Notes: a model not told the origin generated them from the sequence alone. A stretch of 64,000 nucleotides of DNA from Nageia nagi (GCA_050084985.1 JBITNC010000001.1:16182001-16246000); one strand, 5' to 3'; numbered from the stretch's first letter, positions 1 through 12,760 are shown. Translations and numbers: made by a program.

Positions 1-202
1 GACTCCTTCTTATATGACCTATCATGTGCCAAAACTAGACATGGGTCAAATGATTGAGATGATCTTTTATGACCTATGATGTGTCAAAACTAGATCTCAT
101 CCTAAGTATTTATGTTTTCATATCATTTATCATTATCAATTATTAGTTTATCATTGAACATGTTTTTGTACTTAGCTTCTCATAGGTTTTGAATCTCAGC
201 AT
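1..202 (+). other. 3' internal end of LTR element A (no gene)
   Basis: This short stretch lies immediately upstream of a polypurine tract and LTR, so it is probably the 3' untranslated end of a plus-strand retroelement whose body lies left of the window. A phrase containing 'tatgacctat.atgtg.caaaactaga' occurs twice (near 13 and 68), a small local duplication. No reading frame can be assigned. Confidence 0.4.
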
Positions 203-211
203 AAAAAGGGG
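203..211 (+). other. Polypurine tract of element A
   Basis: A purine run (aaaaagggg) ends a few bases before the LTR start at 216. This is the usual position of the plus-strand primer of an LTR retrotransposon. It makes the LTR at 216-1355 a 3' LTR rather than a 5' LTR. The tract beside the 3' LTR of element E (28043-28056) looks almost the same. Confidence 0.6.
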
Positions 212-215
212 CTAT

Positions 216-1355
216 TGTAAATACCCTAAAATAACATTTTACCTTAACAATAATGTTTTATTGGCATTTACACTATCATGTCTATCTAACTTTTTATGTA
301 GCATTTATGGTAGGTTTGATAGTTACTGTTTTGGCCTTTAAGTCATCTCTAACACTTTGGTTCCAATCATTTGGATGATCTTGTAGGTCACCCAATTGTT
401 TAGATAATCCTATCTGATGTTTATAAAAGGAAATTGAAGCTCACTTTTAAAGATTAGACACACATTTTTATGAGCTATATAATTATTATACTTATCTACA
501 CATAATTTCAAGTAAAGTGACATCATCTTCAAGGATTTACATCAAGCTTTGAGACTCCATATTCATGCCTTGGGATTGCTTTTCCATGCTTCATAGATTG
601 AGGTATCATTTGATTATTTAGAGAGCTTATGATATTGATATTTGGTTTCATGAGTTATTGTAAGTTTGAGATCTTAAATAAATCCATATTGAAGACTTGT
701 ATCCTCTTTTATATTATATTTTAATCATTGTTTGGAATATAGACATACTTCAGCTAGTTTTCATACATAGGGTTTCAACCTAAGGTTTGACCTTTAAAGA
801 CTAAACCTTAGGATTTGAAGTATATTTATTGTTTGATTAGTCTTTGTGGCTTTAGATCCATCTTTGTTAGTCTTGTAACCTTTTTCATTTGATCATTTTA
901 GGAAAGTCTTTACACATGCTTAAATCTTGAATATTCTTTATCATACATTGTTATTATTGTCACACATCATTTTCAATTTTTCTTATATAGGCTTTGTATA
1001 TAGTTTATGTTTTATGAGTATCATACTTGCACAATAGGTATATCATTTATTTATAGCATCCTTTTGATTAACAACAAAGGAGGCTTACAACCTTGTTGAG
1101 TTGGATTTTCACCCCACTTGGATGATCACAAGGTCTCAGGGACTTGTGATTTAAAGCCTCTCAAAACATATTATATTTCCTTTTAGGTCTAGATAGCATC
1201 TTCCAACATTGAAATTCAAAGGACACTCTAAACTTTATCTTTGTCATTTTTTCAAATACTCACATGGTAAAATTAGATGGAAATGTATCAAGATCCTTGA
1301 AATTGCTCATAAGTGTTTTGAGTGGTTAAGGTGCAAGGGTTTTTAAGCATTTACA
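216..1355 (+). repeat. LTR of element A (family A, 3' LTR)
   Basis: The block starts TGTAAATA and ends ATTTACA, the TG...CA inverted ends of an LTR. Its reverse complement recurs at 40809-41953 with high similarity over nearly the whole length, including the stretch around 520-720 and the 'ctaaggtttgacctttaaag' region. A TATA-like ttataaaagg lies at 421-430, about where a U3 promoter would be. A polypurine tract precedes it, so it is read as a 3' LTR. Its partner 5' LTR would be left of the window. No tRNA-like primer site follows the right end. Confidence 0.75.
421..430 (+). promoter_or_regulatory. Putative TATA box in LTR A
   Basis: The sequence ttataaaagg lies about 205 bp into the LTR. 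The related LTR at 40809-41953 has tataaaag at the matching place on the minus strand (about 41722-41731). Conservation between the two copies supports a retroelement promoter; transcription was not tested. Confidence 0.4.
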
Positions 1356-2800
1356 ATTATTAGATACGTAGAGATCTTCAAGCTTGAGAGGGTGTAAAGA
1401 TAATATGAGCTTATGCAGGATCTTCCCCAAGTCCCTATACCCTATGGGAGCATTAATAGGGAGGCCTCAATGAGGTCCCATATTACTTATATGGAGATGG
1501 ATGTGACTCTAGATGCTCCAATAGCATAAGCTATTATGGATGATATGAGGATGAACCTAACTTATGATTCCTAGTGGGCCATTAAGAGAGATATGCTGAA
1601 CTACTAGATCATGATAACACAATAAGGCATGACACCCCTAGTGGACTCGTTGGTTGCAGAGCATAGAGAGGAGAATGAAGATGAGGAGGAGGAGAAGGAG
1701 GCTAAGCAACCTAAGGATGAGAAGTATGAGAGTATCTAGGATGAGGGGATACAAGATGAGGTTATGTTATACATTAACATTCTTGACCATACCATACAGA
1801 AGGATTCCCCATAGGAGGGACTATGGTAATAGGAAGAGTTATAGCAGGGAGAGGGGGACATTAGGTTTAGGACCCCTTAGTGTAACCCATATAAGATCTT
1901 GGAGTTAGGATTAGGACCAATTATAAATGATAGGGTTTCCCAGTTCTAGGGAGAGTGATACACTTTCTAGCAATAGTTGGATGCAATGCATGCATAGCTC
2001 ATAAGAGAGAAGGCATCCATGATGACAACAAATGGATAAATCATAATCAAGCAAGCATCAAGAGCCATGGTAGAGGGATATATAGGAACAAGCAAGGGAA
2101 AAATAGGAGCATTGATAGGGGATATGCAGATACTTTGGATAGTGTTCACAACAATAGCCAAAGATAAAGATGCATTGTGAGCAAAGTTCAAGGTAGGAAT
2201 GGATCCTTTTTATGAGATAGGCACATAGACAAAGGATATATTGATTGGATTATGGTGGAACCAAGAGTTAAAGGTAACAAAAATGGCTACCCAGATTGAG
2301 GCCAAGATGAGAGGTACAAGGATAGGGTAAGGGGAATCAAGCCCCTTTAGATAGGTTGACTTGTAGCAATACCTATGATAGACCTTTAATGATGTTAATT
2401 AGGAGACCATGAAGGCATGGGCATGGTGACGCTATCTCATAGAGGTAGGGTTAATGTTAATTATACTAAAGACATCCAATACAACCTCCATAGCACGAAG
2501 TGTATCAATGAGCATCGCCAGATTACAAAGAAGTGAGAACCACTCAATGAGGCAACCCACACCCAATTAGAGGAGGTATACCAAGATGGAGATAGAGGAA
2601 AGGATGAGAACTAGAGGGCCTATGAGAAGTATCATCTGATAGGTCATTGGTATATTTTTTAGGTCACCTCCTTGAGCTAGTCAAAGCAAAACTACTGGAG
2701 AGAGTAACCCTTTAGGAACATAGGGTGAGGGTTAGGGTGAGACTAACACTCCCCCTAGCAAGCATTGGATATGAGATGATCTAAGACCCTAGGGTCCAAG
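1356..2800 (+). other. Degenerate sequence, possible gag remnant
   Basis: There is no intact gene. The stretch is purine-rich on the plus strand (an acidic, GAG/GAT-rich run near 1660-1740), and its plus-strand frames have fewer stops than neighbouring DNA. Near 2620-2660 the plus strand reads YEKYHLIGHW, which weakly recalls the C-x2-H-x4-GH core of Tat-like gag zinc knuckles, with the cysteine lost. This could be the gag end of another decayed Gypsy element, but similarity is too thin to assign. Confidence 0.2.
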
Positions 2801-5639
2801 AGGATAGGGTACATATTTTGACTATTATGTACATTTTTGGCACCCTAGTTCACATGGACATGTACCTTTTGAGATACTATTGTATATGCATTTTGATAGA
2901 CATTGTACCTATATGTATGGATATTTAATATGTATTTATGGATATTTTGGTTGACACATATTTTGTACATTTTGCTTAGATGATTGACACTATTTATGTT
3001 GTTATTTGACTTGATGTTATATATGATGGATATTTTTACTATTGATGGATGTTTTATAGATGCATTTATGTGTATGAATGTATAGTTGTAGATGCATGTA
3101 TGTTATATGATACAAGGTATGCACTAACACATACATGAATACATATAACTAATAATACATGAACACTCACTTATGGTTAGTGGATAAAATGAACTATGGA
3201 TGTACACATGTAATTATACAATGGTAATTGGACTAAAATGAACTTGTATGTATAAGCACACACCAGAAAATGAACTTCTATGTTTAAACACACAAGGACA
3301 ACGAACATTTAAATATAAAGTTGAATAAACCATAATAAAATATATAAAACTAAAAATAAAAAATGAATAAAAATGACCAAACAAGATAATGCAAAACAAT
3401 AAAATGTATAAAAGAGAACATGACAAGATAGAATGATAATAAATATATGATAAGCATATAATGAACATAATGATAACTCATTTAAGAAATATTAGTTGAC
3501 AATAAATGACTTAAGAAAAGATGACCAAAACATCTAGTAATAAACAAGAATTTAGAAAGATGGCCTAATAAGATAAACAAGAAACAAAATAATAAATCAT
3601 CATACTAAAATAGAAATAAGAAAGATGAATCACAATAATAAAATGATTAAAATACCAAATGAAAAAAAGAAATGCACAAAATGAAACCCTATGAAGACCC
3701 ACAAATGTTCAAATTTCCAGAAAACAAGTTGGCATGCTACTAGAATTTCAACCAGAAATGCATAAAATGAGATAGGGTACATGTCTCAGGGACACCATGT
3801 AAGTACTTGATTTACATCAACTATTGCAAATACAAACAAGAACCATCTCGCAATGTTGTCTAGATGTAGCCGAAATGGACCAAAATAAGACAATTACGAA
3901 ATTAACACTTTTGAAAAAGTGGAAAATTGTGATCTTTGGTGGACGACAACTAACAACCATGATGATGATTTGATGAACTAGCTTGATGATATAATAAATG
4001 GTACTTTTGTATAAGAGAAAAATCAAACAGTTTGAAAAATAGAGGTCATTTGTCCCATTTTCAAAATGGAAATAGAAGGCTATTTGACCCAAGGTGACAA
4101 CCCTTTAGTGCTCACTAAAAGTGAATTGTTTCAAGTAGCCTAACTAATGGCTTGCAAAAACTAAAAAGATGATGGACTTAGGCCATGAAACTTGACATGT
4201 TGATTGATTTTAGATCAGTAATAAACTATAAACTAATGGTTTTAAAAACAAACATGATTTTCTATGTTTAAAATTGCAAAATCGGAGCTAAAGTTTTAGG
4301 GTACCAATTTCAAGACCTTCATCCTTAAATCCAAATGGACTAAGAGATGGCTACGAAATTAATCAAAATGGTATGATATCATATGATAGAACCTTATTAG
4401 GCAAAATATGAATAATTTACAATTCGAGACCATAATGTGACATAGGGTGATTTGCTAGGGTTACCATGCACACATGTGCGAGGGGCCTACTTTGGACCTA
4501 AAATACATGGGTGAGATGGGACCTGATATAGATGAAATAAAGTTTATAGGAATATCGGTATGAACATGAGTTGAGTAAAATAGACTACCTACCATATAGT
4601 CAAGATTACATTAGTTTTTAAAAGCCAAATGAAATGCAATTTTGATAAAACAACAAAAGAACAAACATGGTCAAAAGCACAACAAATGCGATGAAGATGA
4701 TAAAGTGATAATAAATACAACATCAAAACAACTTAACTTGAAGTAAACAATGAAAAAATAAATTTGAAAATGGATAAGCATCTGCAAAGGATGACAAATA
4801 ATGATGTGGCATTAACGAATGTTCACCCATGTCACAAGGCACAATAATCTTGTATGGTTTTTTCTTTAGAAACCATGCTAGTATGTAGTCTATAATCAAT
4901 CCCAAGGGAATGATTTTAAGGTAACTTGATATTTTTACTGCAACCCAAGTGGTTGTATCATCACCTGGAAATCGTGAATCATGTATTATGACAAGTGACA
5001 TAAATGAACATACAAAAACATCATTGATGGGGACCTTGTGTGATTAAAAAGTAATGGACCCAACATACCAAGCAAGATGAACAACACAAATACAAATGAA
5101 ATCAAGATAAAAATTCAATGCAAATAACAACTTGGTCAATATAGATTATTTTGAGATTGACTTCCACTCATGTTCAGGACTATGCTTGCTTTGTCATGGA
5201 ACAAAGATAATGTCCAATAGTCTCAACCTATATGAGGACCATGAGTGTTGAAAACAAAATGATAAATATAAGGTGTTGACAAGCGAAAAAAAGATGCAAT
5301 GATACAAGGACTGACATATGATAGGGAGATGAGTGACTTGTGGTTTCTGTGCACCCAAAAATGTAGGATGACACTAAATGTGGATAATCATTGAGTATCA
5401 AATCCTAATGATATAATAAAAATAAAACAAAGTGACAAGATAAAGAAAGTTGTACAATGTATAAATCCAAAGAAATTCCTATAGGTAAGACACCCATTGT
5501 AACTTAGCGTAGATTAAATGAATGACTAGATCAAGATGATATGCTATGATAGACAAAAAAAATGATAATAAAATACTATGCAAGATCAAACGAACAAAAT
5601 TGATAAGCAAGTACAAATAAATAAAGATAAATAAGGAAA
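2801..5639. other. AT-rich non-coding stretch beyond B integrase
   Basis: On the minus strand this follows the integrase of element B and so should hold B's 3' untranslated region and 3' LTR. I could not find an LTR here that matches any upstream block of B. No gene or conserved motif was seen; short open frames (for example 3817-4092 and 4723-5001, minus) have no recognisable family. The sequence near 2830-3130 is rich in repeated tgta/gatg words. Confidence 0.35.
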
Positions 5640-6560
5640 AATAAGGATAGAATGGATGAATATGGATTATGTTGATAGGCTCAAGCTCTTCCTATCCCTC
5701 TAAATTTGATAAATGGTAGGCACATGTGCTAAATTTCCTCTTAAAAATGTAAGGTCCTAACCAATTAGATGCAAACTTGTTTGGAAGAGGTCACTCAAGG
5801 TGTGACAGTTTCTTATTCTCTTTAAGTACCAACTCACCAATCTCAAAATCTTTAGGTATGACCTTCTTGTTGTACACATGCTTCAACCATTCTTGATAAA
5901 CTTTATGATATTCAATAGTATTGATATGTCTCTCATTAAGAAGGGTAAGCTATCTAATTAAGCTTGTTTGGCTTCCTCATCTCAAATGAGGCCTGACGTT
6001 GAACTCTCAAATATGGAATCTCTAACTCAAGTGGCATGACTGCTTCCACACTGTATACTAATGATAAAGGGATGGCCCCTGTAGGTGTCCTAATACTAGT
6101 GTGATAGGCCCATAAGGCATATGGGAGATACTCATACTAATTTTGATGATTATCATTGATCATATTTTTCATGAGTATGATCATGATTTTGTTGGATGCC
6201 TTTGTTTGACCATTACCCTAGGGGTAATACAATGTGGAGAAGGAATGTTGAATATTATAACCATTATGTAATGCTCTCATATGTTGATTCTTGAAACAAA
6301 TCCCATTATCTGATATGATCTTATGTGGAATGCCAAACCTACATATAATGTGTGTGTTAATGAAGTGTTCAATATTAGGATCTTTGGTGGACACAAGTGG
6401 CTCAGCCTCAACCCACTTGGTGCAATACTTTATCGTAGTGATAATGAATTTATGGCCACCTAAAGAGGAAGGTACAAACTACCTTGCTATATCAAAACCC
6501 CACTATGCAAATGGCCACATAGACTGGATATGGTTAAGTTCCTAAATAGGTAGATGCTAC
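5640..6560 (-). pseudogene. Integrase remnant of Tat-like Gypsy element B
   Basis: Translated on the minus strand with several stops, this gives a typical Ty3/Gypsy integrase. CRFGIPHKIISDNG marks the second catalytic Asp region (about 6380-6300), YYPxGNGQTKASNK the catalytic Glu region (here GNGQTKAS, with the Glu apparently replaced by Lys), and LPYALWAYHTSIRTPTGA the conserved segment after it (about 6130-6060). A C-terminal part follows (NWLGPYIFKRKFS, about 5760-5720), as in Tat-clade integrases. The family inserts element cDNA into host DNA. This copy carries stops and a missing catalytic residue, so it is dead. It is the last domain of element B, whose other domains lie to the right. 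Confidence 0.8.
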
Positions 6561-7119
6561 GAATGAGAATGTTGTTGAACTTAACACACTTCTTAATATA
6601 TTCCTAATAGTATTGCTCTATGGTAGGCTAATATTACCCCATCCTAAGAATACTCTTTATAATTGTAGTTCCATTAAAGTGCTCACCATATATGTCATCA
6701 TGACAAGTACAAATAGCAATCAACTGGTCATAGAGCTCTAAATAATGTAATATGAATCCATAATATGACCTTTTGTAGAAAACAACTTATAATATGATGT
6801 AACATGAAGTCTTTTCTTAAATATCTATTTTTTTCTTGCAAACAAGTTAGGAGGTGTGGCATTCCACTTCAGATACACATAAAATTATTTGTACCATAAG
6901 TCATGTGGCTCAATAGTGATCTCATTAACTGAATTTGAAGGTATAATTTGAGGTAAAGGTACCTTAAGGGTAGAGTCCTTTAAAGTTACTATCTCCACAT
7001 GCTAAATGTGTCAATGAGGATTAGGTGGAATAAATGACCCTAAGGATGCCATGGTGTCAGAAAACCTATTATATGTTCTAGAGGTTACCTCAATTTTATA
7101 TGATTTGAACCATTTCAGT
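6561..7119 (-). pseudogene. Degenerate RNase H-integrase linker of element B
   Basis: On the minus strand this lies between the RNase H and integrase domains of B. In intact Tat-like elements the linker holds the integrase zinc-binding HHCC region. I could not pick out a clear HHCC motif here. Many stops and small indels are present. Confidence 0.45.
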
Positions 7120-7440
7120 AACCTCAATGCCACATCTTGATAAACCTTGAGAATCTCATTATGACATTAATATATGCCCATAATCTTATTGACAACCAAT
7201 TGAGAGTCTCCATAGATGAGAAGTCATTCAAACTTTAACTCAATGGTTGCTTTAAGACCCAAGATCAATGTCTCATACTCTACATTGTTAGTTGTGCATG
7301 GAAAGTAGAGTTTGAAAGAGTTTGGGTAGGTACCCTCTACAGGTGAAGAAGACAACTTAGGACCCTCCCCTTTCTTCACATCTCGACCCATAAAAGTACA
7401 TAGTGATATCATAGTCCTCTTAGGTATCCACTACTTCCTC
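7120..7440 (-). pseudogene. RNase H remnant of element B
   Basis: The minus-strand frame at 7224-7412 reads FKLYFPCTTNNVEYETLILG followed by LKATIEL. This is the core of the extra, plant-type RNase H domain of Tat/Athila-like Gypsy polyproteins (usual pattern F.L.F..TNN.AEYEAL..GL). The catalytic Glu of NVEYE is retained. The first catalytic Asp, normally in a DGS motif near the start, is absent (the frame has FMGRD). The enzyme class degrades the RNA strand of the RNA:DNA hybrid. The domain continues the RT and connection region at 7540-8386 and precedes integrase. Confidence 0.75.
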
Positions 7441-7539
7441 TATCTCATCAATCTTGAATGTGTCCTCATTAGGGAGGGTGATCTCAAGGGGAGTAATAAT
7501 GTGAATGGGTGCCTCAACCAACTTATATGTTATGACCTA

Positions 7540-8386
7540 ACCTTTGAATGACTTTTGCTTGATAAAAACTAAGTCAAAATCTAAGAGGAACATGATCCAT
7601 TTGGTAGTGCATATATTATAGTACACTTTGCTTATCATATACTTTAATGGATCCACTCTAGAAATCACATAAGTGGTATGATTTAACATGTAGTGTTTTA
7701 ATTTCTTAGTGATGAAGATGATTATGAGGTAAACCTTTTCTATATAAATATACCTAAGCTCGTAATCGACAAGTGTACAACTAAGGTAATAGATAGCTTG
7801 CTTCTTTACATACTCATTATTTTGGACTAATATGATTCCTAGTGTTAATTCAATATTCGAAGATATAAATGAAAAGGGACATTATCCTTTAGAGGAATAA
7901 GTACTAAAGGATTAAGCATATATTGCTTGATGTTATCAAAATCTTATTCAAAACTCTCACCCCACTCAAAATGTACCCCCTTCTTAAGGAGCTCATTAAA
8001 AGGTCAACACTTATCTGAAAACTGAGCTATGAATATCTTGATGGCTTGGATCTTACCTTGAAGTATTCTTAATGATTTAACATCATGAGATGAAGGCATG
8101 CTAGTAATGGAAGTCACTTTCTTAGGATAGTAATATATACTCTTTTGGTCATAATGAATATTAGGAGCTTTCTTGATGTAATACCAAAAACACATTTCTT
8201 AGGATTTAATTTGACATCATGTTTGATCAATCTCTCAAAGACTCTTTCTAACACTTATCAATGTTGATCCCTAGTTCTAGGCTTTGCCAACAAATCATCT
8301 ACATAGTCCTCCATAATATCATATATCATGTCATGAAACACATAATTCATAGCACATTGATATTTGAAATCGATATTCGTTAGTCC
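7540..8386 (-). pseudogene. C-terminal RT and connection/RNase H of element B
   Basis: Read on the minus strand from 8386 downwards the sequence gives GLTNIDFKYQCAMNYVF (RT after the PFGL motif), then EDYVDDLLAK, which carries the catalytic YVDD box (about 8315-8285), then LKHDVKLNPKKCVFG-like thumb sequence (LIKHDVKLNPKKCVFG) and SLRILQGKIQAIKIFIAQFSDKC. Further down, YYLSCTLVDYELRY (about 7800) is the RT-associated RNase H-like domain. Stops and frameshifts are scattered throughout. The N-terminal half of this RT is at 16602-17443; element D separates the halves. The known function is copying element RNA into cDNA; this copy is not functional. Confidence 0.85.
8382..8386 (+). repeat. Target-site duplication of element D (left)
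   Basis: The 5-bp sequence agtcc directly flanks the LTR at 8387. The matching copy at 16597-16601 is agttc, one C/T difference. Five bp is the usual Ty3/Gypsy duplication length. The duplicated bases lie in the PFGL codons of B's reverse transcriptase. Confidence 0.75.
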
Positions 8387-9105
8387 TATTATAACTGAAA
8401 TAATAATTATTAGCATTATTTATAAAATAATTAAATTCTCTAATTAACTATGAATAACAAGAAATCAATGACATGAAATATGATAACAACCTTATTTACC
8501 TTGACTTATCAAAATTGGATTTATGAAAGATACAAACCTTTACTTTACCCATAATGATGAACTGAGGTGAAATTCAATCAAAAGAGGATGAATGATGAGA
8601 TTACCTTAAACATAGGCCCACTAATCTAGCCTCAACCCAATGAAAGTGCTAAAAACCCATTGATAATTATCAATCCAAAATACCTCACCTTTTTGCTTGA
8701 TGTTGTTGTCCCACCCTTGACATGTTGAATCTCAATCACAAAGGGATGAAAATCGTAGGAATGTAGAGTTGAAAGTATAACAAAATCCAAAGATGAAAGG
8801 TGGTGTTTAGAATAATTAATTAAGAATGACTCACATATATTTCCACCTATCAAGGATTTAGGATTATATCATGTCATAGCATATATGTGATCATGCACAA
8901 CCCCTCCAACTTTATAGGCAATAGGTCTAGTACTAAGGCTCCTCCTTATTCTTATTGTGTTTCCGAGCTAACTTATTACCATAAAACATAAAGGTATATG
9001 AGAGTGCACAAAGAAAAGAGCATTTATTTAATAAAATAAAAAAAATATTTCAAATATATAAAAATATATTTTAATTAAATCAAAATTCCTTTTTATGTGT
9101 TAACA
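8387..9105 (-). repeat. 3' LTR of element D
   Basis: This matches 15880-16596 along its whole length (shared blocks include 'aaatcaatgacatgaaa', 'tataacaaaatccaaagatga' and 'gagcatttatttaataaa'). On the minus strand it begins TGTTAACA. The far end is TATAAC..., where the other copy has TGTTATAAC, so the terminal dinucleotide has mutated. The polypurine tract at 9106-9118 identifies it as the 3' LTR. Confidence 0.85.
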
Positions 9106-9118
9106 TATGCCCCACTTT
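9106..9118 (-). other. Polypurine tract of element D
   Basis: On the minus strand the bases next to the LTR read aaagtggggcata, a purine-rich tract where plus-strand synthesis would be primed. Confidence 0.6.
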
Positions 9119-9474
9119 GAATATGTTTTGATGCTTTTGAGACAAAATAAAATCAAAGCATAAATTCAAAGTGTAATAAGAAAAGTAAGAAGATACTCCC
9201 TAAAGAGTTGTGTCCTAGTGGAAGCTTTGAATACCTTGATTTTTACTTATATTATGCTCCCTCTTTGACTTGGTTGCAATATGATGGGCCTCTCATCATA
9301 GGAGAAATCCAAGGACAAGAAAAAGAAACTTGAAAAGAGCTTATACAAGAAACATTTTTGTGCAAAATATCTGAAATATAAATATGATATGGAAATTATA
9401 ATAAGTGATAAGAAAGAAAACCTATCCTTGGTGACTTACCCATCAAGATGAAAAACATGATAAATAATTTAGAT

Positions 9475-9765
9475 TGATTAGCTTGGTTTCCCAAGCCACC
9501 ATATTGCCATGGATTTTGATATGAATGGACCTTCCTTACAAAGGTACCAAATGATAATATTGACCCTTCCTTATAAAGGCATCAAAATACAAGAATGATC
9601 AACTTGGTTTCTCAAGCCAGCATGTTGCCATGGATTTGTAATAAGAGTTCCCCTTCCCTACAAAGGAGGCCAATGATATGAGTGACTAACTTGGTTTCTC
9701 AAGACACCATGTTTCCATGGATTTACTAATAAGAGTGTCCATTCCTTAAAAAGGTGGCAAACAAT
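9475..9765 (-). repeat. Tandem repeat in 3' UTR of element D
   Basis: Three imperfect copies start near 9475, 9597 and 9683, each holding 'acttggtttctcaagccacc', then 'tgccatggatttg' and then 'ccttccttacaaagg'. The last two units are about 87 bp; the first is longer because the ccttcctta-caaagg part is itself doubled. The array sits a few hundred bp from the 3' LTR. Confidence 0.7.
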
Positions 9766-11129
9766 TATAAGTAGTAATATGATATGAAAAAAATTTGATC
9801 ATACGATAAGCATCAAGTTTAACAATGATAAATAGGATTTTGATAAGCATGCATTTGAACAAAGCAGTGTTTTGATATGCAAATGTTAATCAAAACATGA
9901 TAGGCATGACAAGAAACATATATGATATGCACTTATGCAATTTTTATCATGACATGTATTGATAAGTAATCATGGAAAATGAATTACAACATTCATTGAT
10001 AGGAAATTCTTGATAAGATATGAAACCAAGCATTTGATAAGTAATTTTATTGATACCGCATTTATCTAAAATATCTGAGCATAAATAATGATATGTATTT
10101 ATGATATGAGAAATGGAAAATAGAATTTTTGAAACATATTTATGATTTTCTAAAACATTATAAGCTATGAAAAATAGGAATACATTTTAATTTTAATCAA
10201 TTATGATATATAAATGAAAAGCAAAAATGATTTTTTCACATTTGGGTGTACACACAAAGTGTGAAGAAGAAAATGCAATTTAAATTACCATTATAACCTA
10301 ACGATAATGCTAGGAATGTGGTGTTATAGTTGAGATAATAAGGCATTTTTTAAAAAAGGAAAAGTCTAATGGTTTTTTCCATATCCATGGGTGAAAAAGA
10401 GCAACAATTTTCAATTAAACAATAGGTAAAACAAAATTTGACAATCATTTCATTTCAATTTTGACCAATTTGCCCTAAGGAGAATTTTTAATAGTTTAAA
10501 TTTTATTTTAGAGAATAATAAACAATTTTATTACATGTATAAAAGGAGTAGAATTTTGGCAATAAATTTGAAAATAAATGGTGATATGAACCTAGCGATA
10601 GTGCTAGAATAAAGTGATGTTGCATGGCTAAAGGCATAGTAGGATGTCGAGCAAAAGAGCTAAGTTTTAACCAAATTTGGAAAAATTTTGAAACATAGGG
10701 ATAGGTTATTACATGCATGGAGGGAAACATGATAGGTTTTTTCTATACAATCTAGGTTAAGGCTAATTGGTATCTAAAGTTTTCAAAAAATGGGGGTTGA
10801 AATGGGGCAGTGTTGCTAGAATCCAGGTGTTGTTGCTAGAAATAATTTCTTAGAAAAATAGTAAAACAACTCATGTATAGGCTTAACAAACATGTGTGCA
10901 CTCATAATTTATAAAAAATACATCACAAAAGTAGAAAAAATCATGAAAAGTATAAATTTAAGTTTCTAGCTTTTAAGTATTACCATTTTACATTTTTGCT
11001 ATATTTCATGTTACTGATACATTTCTTGTTTGACTTGGATAAAAGACCAGGATTACTTGTTGTGATGTGAGCCATGGAGTTTAGTAATGGAAATGATCAT
11101 GAACTTTGTTTTGACATCAAATGAGAGGG
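9766..11129. other. Non-coding part of element D
   Basis: AT-rich internal sequence of D. Words such as 'tgataagca' recur between 9790 and 10100. No reading frame, promoter or RNA gene could be supported. Confidence 0.4.
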
Positions 11130-12760
11130 GAAGGCTAGAGGCATTTGGGCTTAGTCACTTGAGGGGGATCATGTGTATACCATGTTACAACTACTTTTTA
11201 ACTACCCTAATGAAGTGTTGGTGTGATGACACCAAAACATTACCACTTGATGATGGGTGATATGACCATCATTTTTACTAATATCCATTGCATTATTTGA
11301 TTACCCATGAAGGTTATACTTATATAGTGGGCTACATTGACTATGGTTGAGATGGAGGAACAATGCTAGTAGCTAATAGGGGTGAGGCACTATCAATAGC
11401 AGAAGAAGGATGCACCCCTTCACGATAAAGTATACATGCCTCCATAGTATCTTGACTTCATAAGACACTTTCAACTATATGTAATGGTTCTTATCAACAT
11501 GAACCACAATAAGAACCATGAGTGCTTCCATACTGGGTTCATTACCATAGTGTAAGGGATATATCTTCACAGGGAGAGGTATGCATAGGCACCTTGCATG
11601 TTGGCCATGTTATACAAGGATATTCACATTTTTTTATCTATGAATAAGGGTTTATTCTTTAGGCTTGAGCATACATGCATATCAATGTGGACTGCATATA
11701 TCTTCTTATGGTAACATAGGTGGACATGCCCCACTAGTTTCAAAAGTAGATAGCATAGTGGGTAGGTGTGACTCAAGGAGTCAAGTAATGTCGTAAATTG
11801 TTGGACCTTTCAGATGATGTTGAATTAGTTTGGGATCCATATTTTGACTTGGTATTTTTTTATGAGTCTAATTATGAGATATCATAGAGCATGACTCCAT
11901 CTCATATCAAGGGTTATAGGTATATGACCTAGTATTTCCATCTAGATTGGGTGTTGAGTAGTTTAGCGTGACTTAAGATGTGCCTATACTGAGGGTGTGG
12001 ATAATGATGGTCATATATTATCCCTATCAAGTGATTACATCAAGGTTCATGGTTGTACCATAATGGAGTGTGAAGTGGATTGCATCAAAATATCATACCC
12101 CTAGGGTGCCCACACCTTTTCATCAACATACTCCTAAGTATCAGTGGTGGTTGGACATAATGAAGCCTATCCCATTGGGCCTCAAGGATTAGGAGGGTGA
12201 TGATAAAGAGGGAGAGGAGGAGGAAGGGGATTAGGAGGAGATATATATGTTAGGATAGGATCCCATGTATGTGCAAAATGTTCCAACATCTACTCGATCA
12301 ACAAACCCATATACACCATCCTCATTGAGAGTTGCAACTCCTCTAATCAATACCTTAGGCATACCTAATCTAGGAATTTGGTTTATGGACCTATTATTTG
12401 AGAAGAACATTATCAAAAAATTATTTGATATAGGTTTGATACTCATATAGCAATGCTACAAGCACAGGTGGTGAGCCTATAGTTGCATCTAAAGGATCAA
12501 GATGACTAGATAGGTGTCCTTTGGGGATAATAAGGGCACTATAGGTGCTACTACATGTGATGTAGCACCAGAAAATAAAGAGGCTCTAGGACCTGATTAC
12601 ACTAAAGGATAATCAACTCCTTTAGTTTGGAAATACATTAGTTGTTATATCTACTAGTCAATTTAGGTCTAAGTCTAGGAGTGGGACCCGATTCGTGGGT
12701 CAAAGTTCTCATGGGAGGAACTAGGTTTATGTATCAATGACATGTTTTATTATGCATTTG
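11130..12760 (+). pseudogene. Antisense plant-mobile-domain-like ORF in element D
   Basis: The plus strand, antisense to D's gag, gives a long degenerate frame. Near 11140-11260 it reads LRGIMCIPCYNYFLTTLMKC then WCDDTKTLPLDDG, which resembles the start of the plant mobile domain (PMD: a.L..RW.p.T.TF....GE). Later pieces are LVWDPYFD and RYMTWYFHLDWVL (about 11830-11960), like the 'W.PY' and 'V.WH.P.RV.RQFG' segments of PMD proteins. An acidic run (about 12195-12240) and a proline/threonine-rich tail follow. PMD is known in MAIN/MAIL nuclear proteins and inside Gypsy and MULE transposons; Tat-like elements are known to carry extra ORFs, some antisense. Many stops show decay. The assignment rests on pattern memory, not alignment. 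Confidence 0.5.

Noticed and set aside
203-1355. Reading 216-1355 as a 5' LTR with gag at 1356-2800
   Set aside because: A polypurine tract lies upstream and no primer-binding site lies downstream, so a 3' LTR fits better; the gag-like signal after it is very weak.
1654-1908. Arg/Met-rich 84-residue plus-strand frame
   Set aside because: It arises from a GA-rich low-complexity stretch read out of the better frame; no family resemblance.
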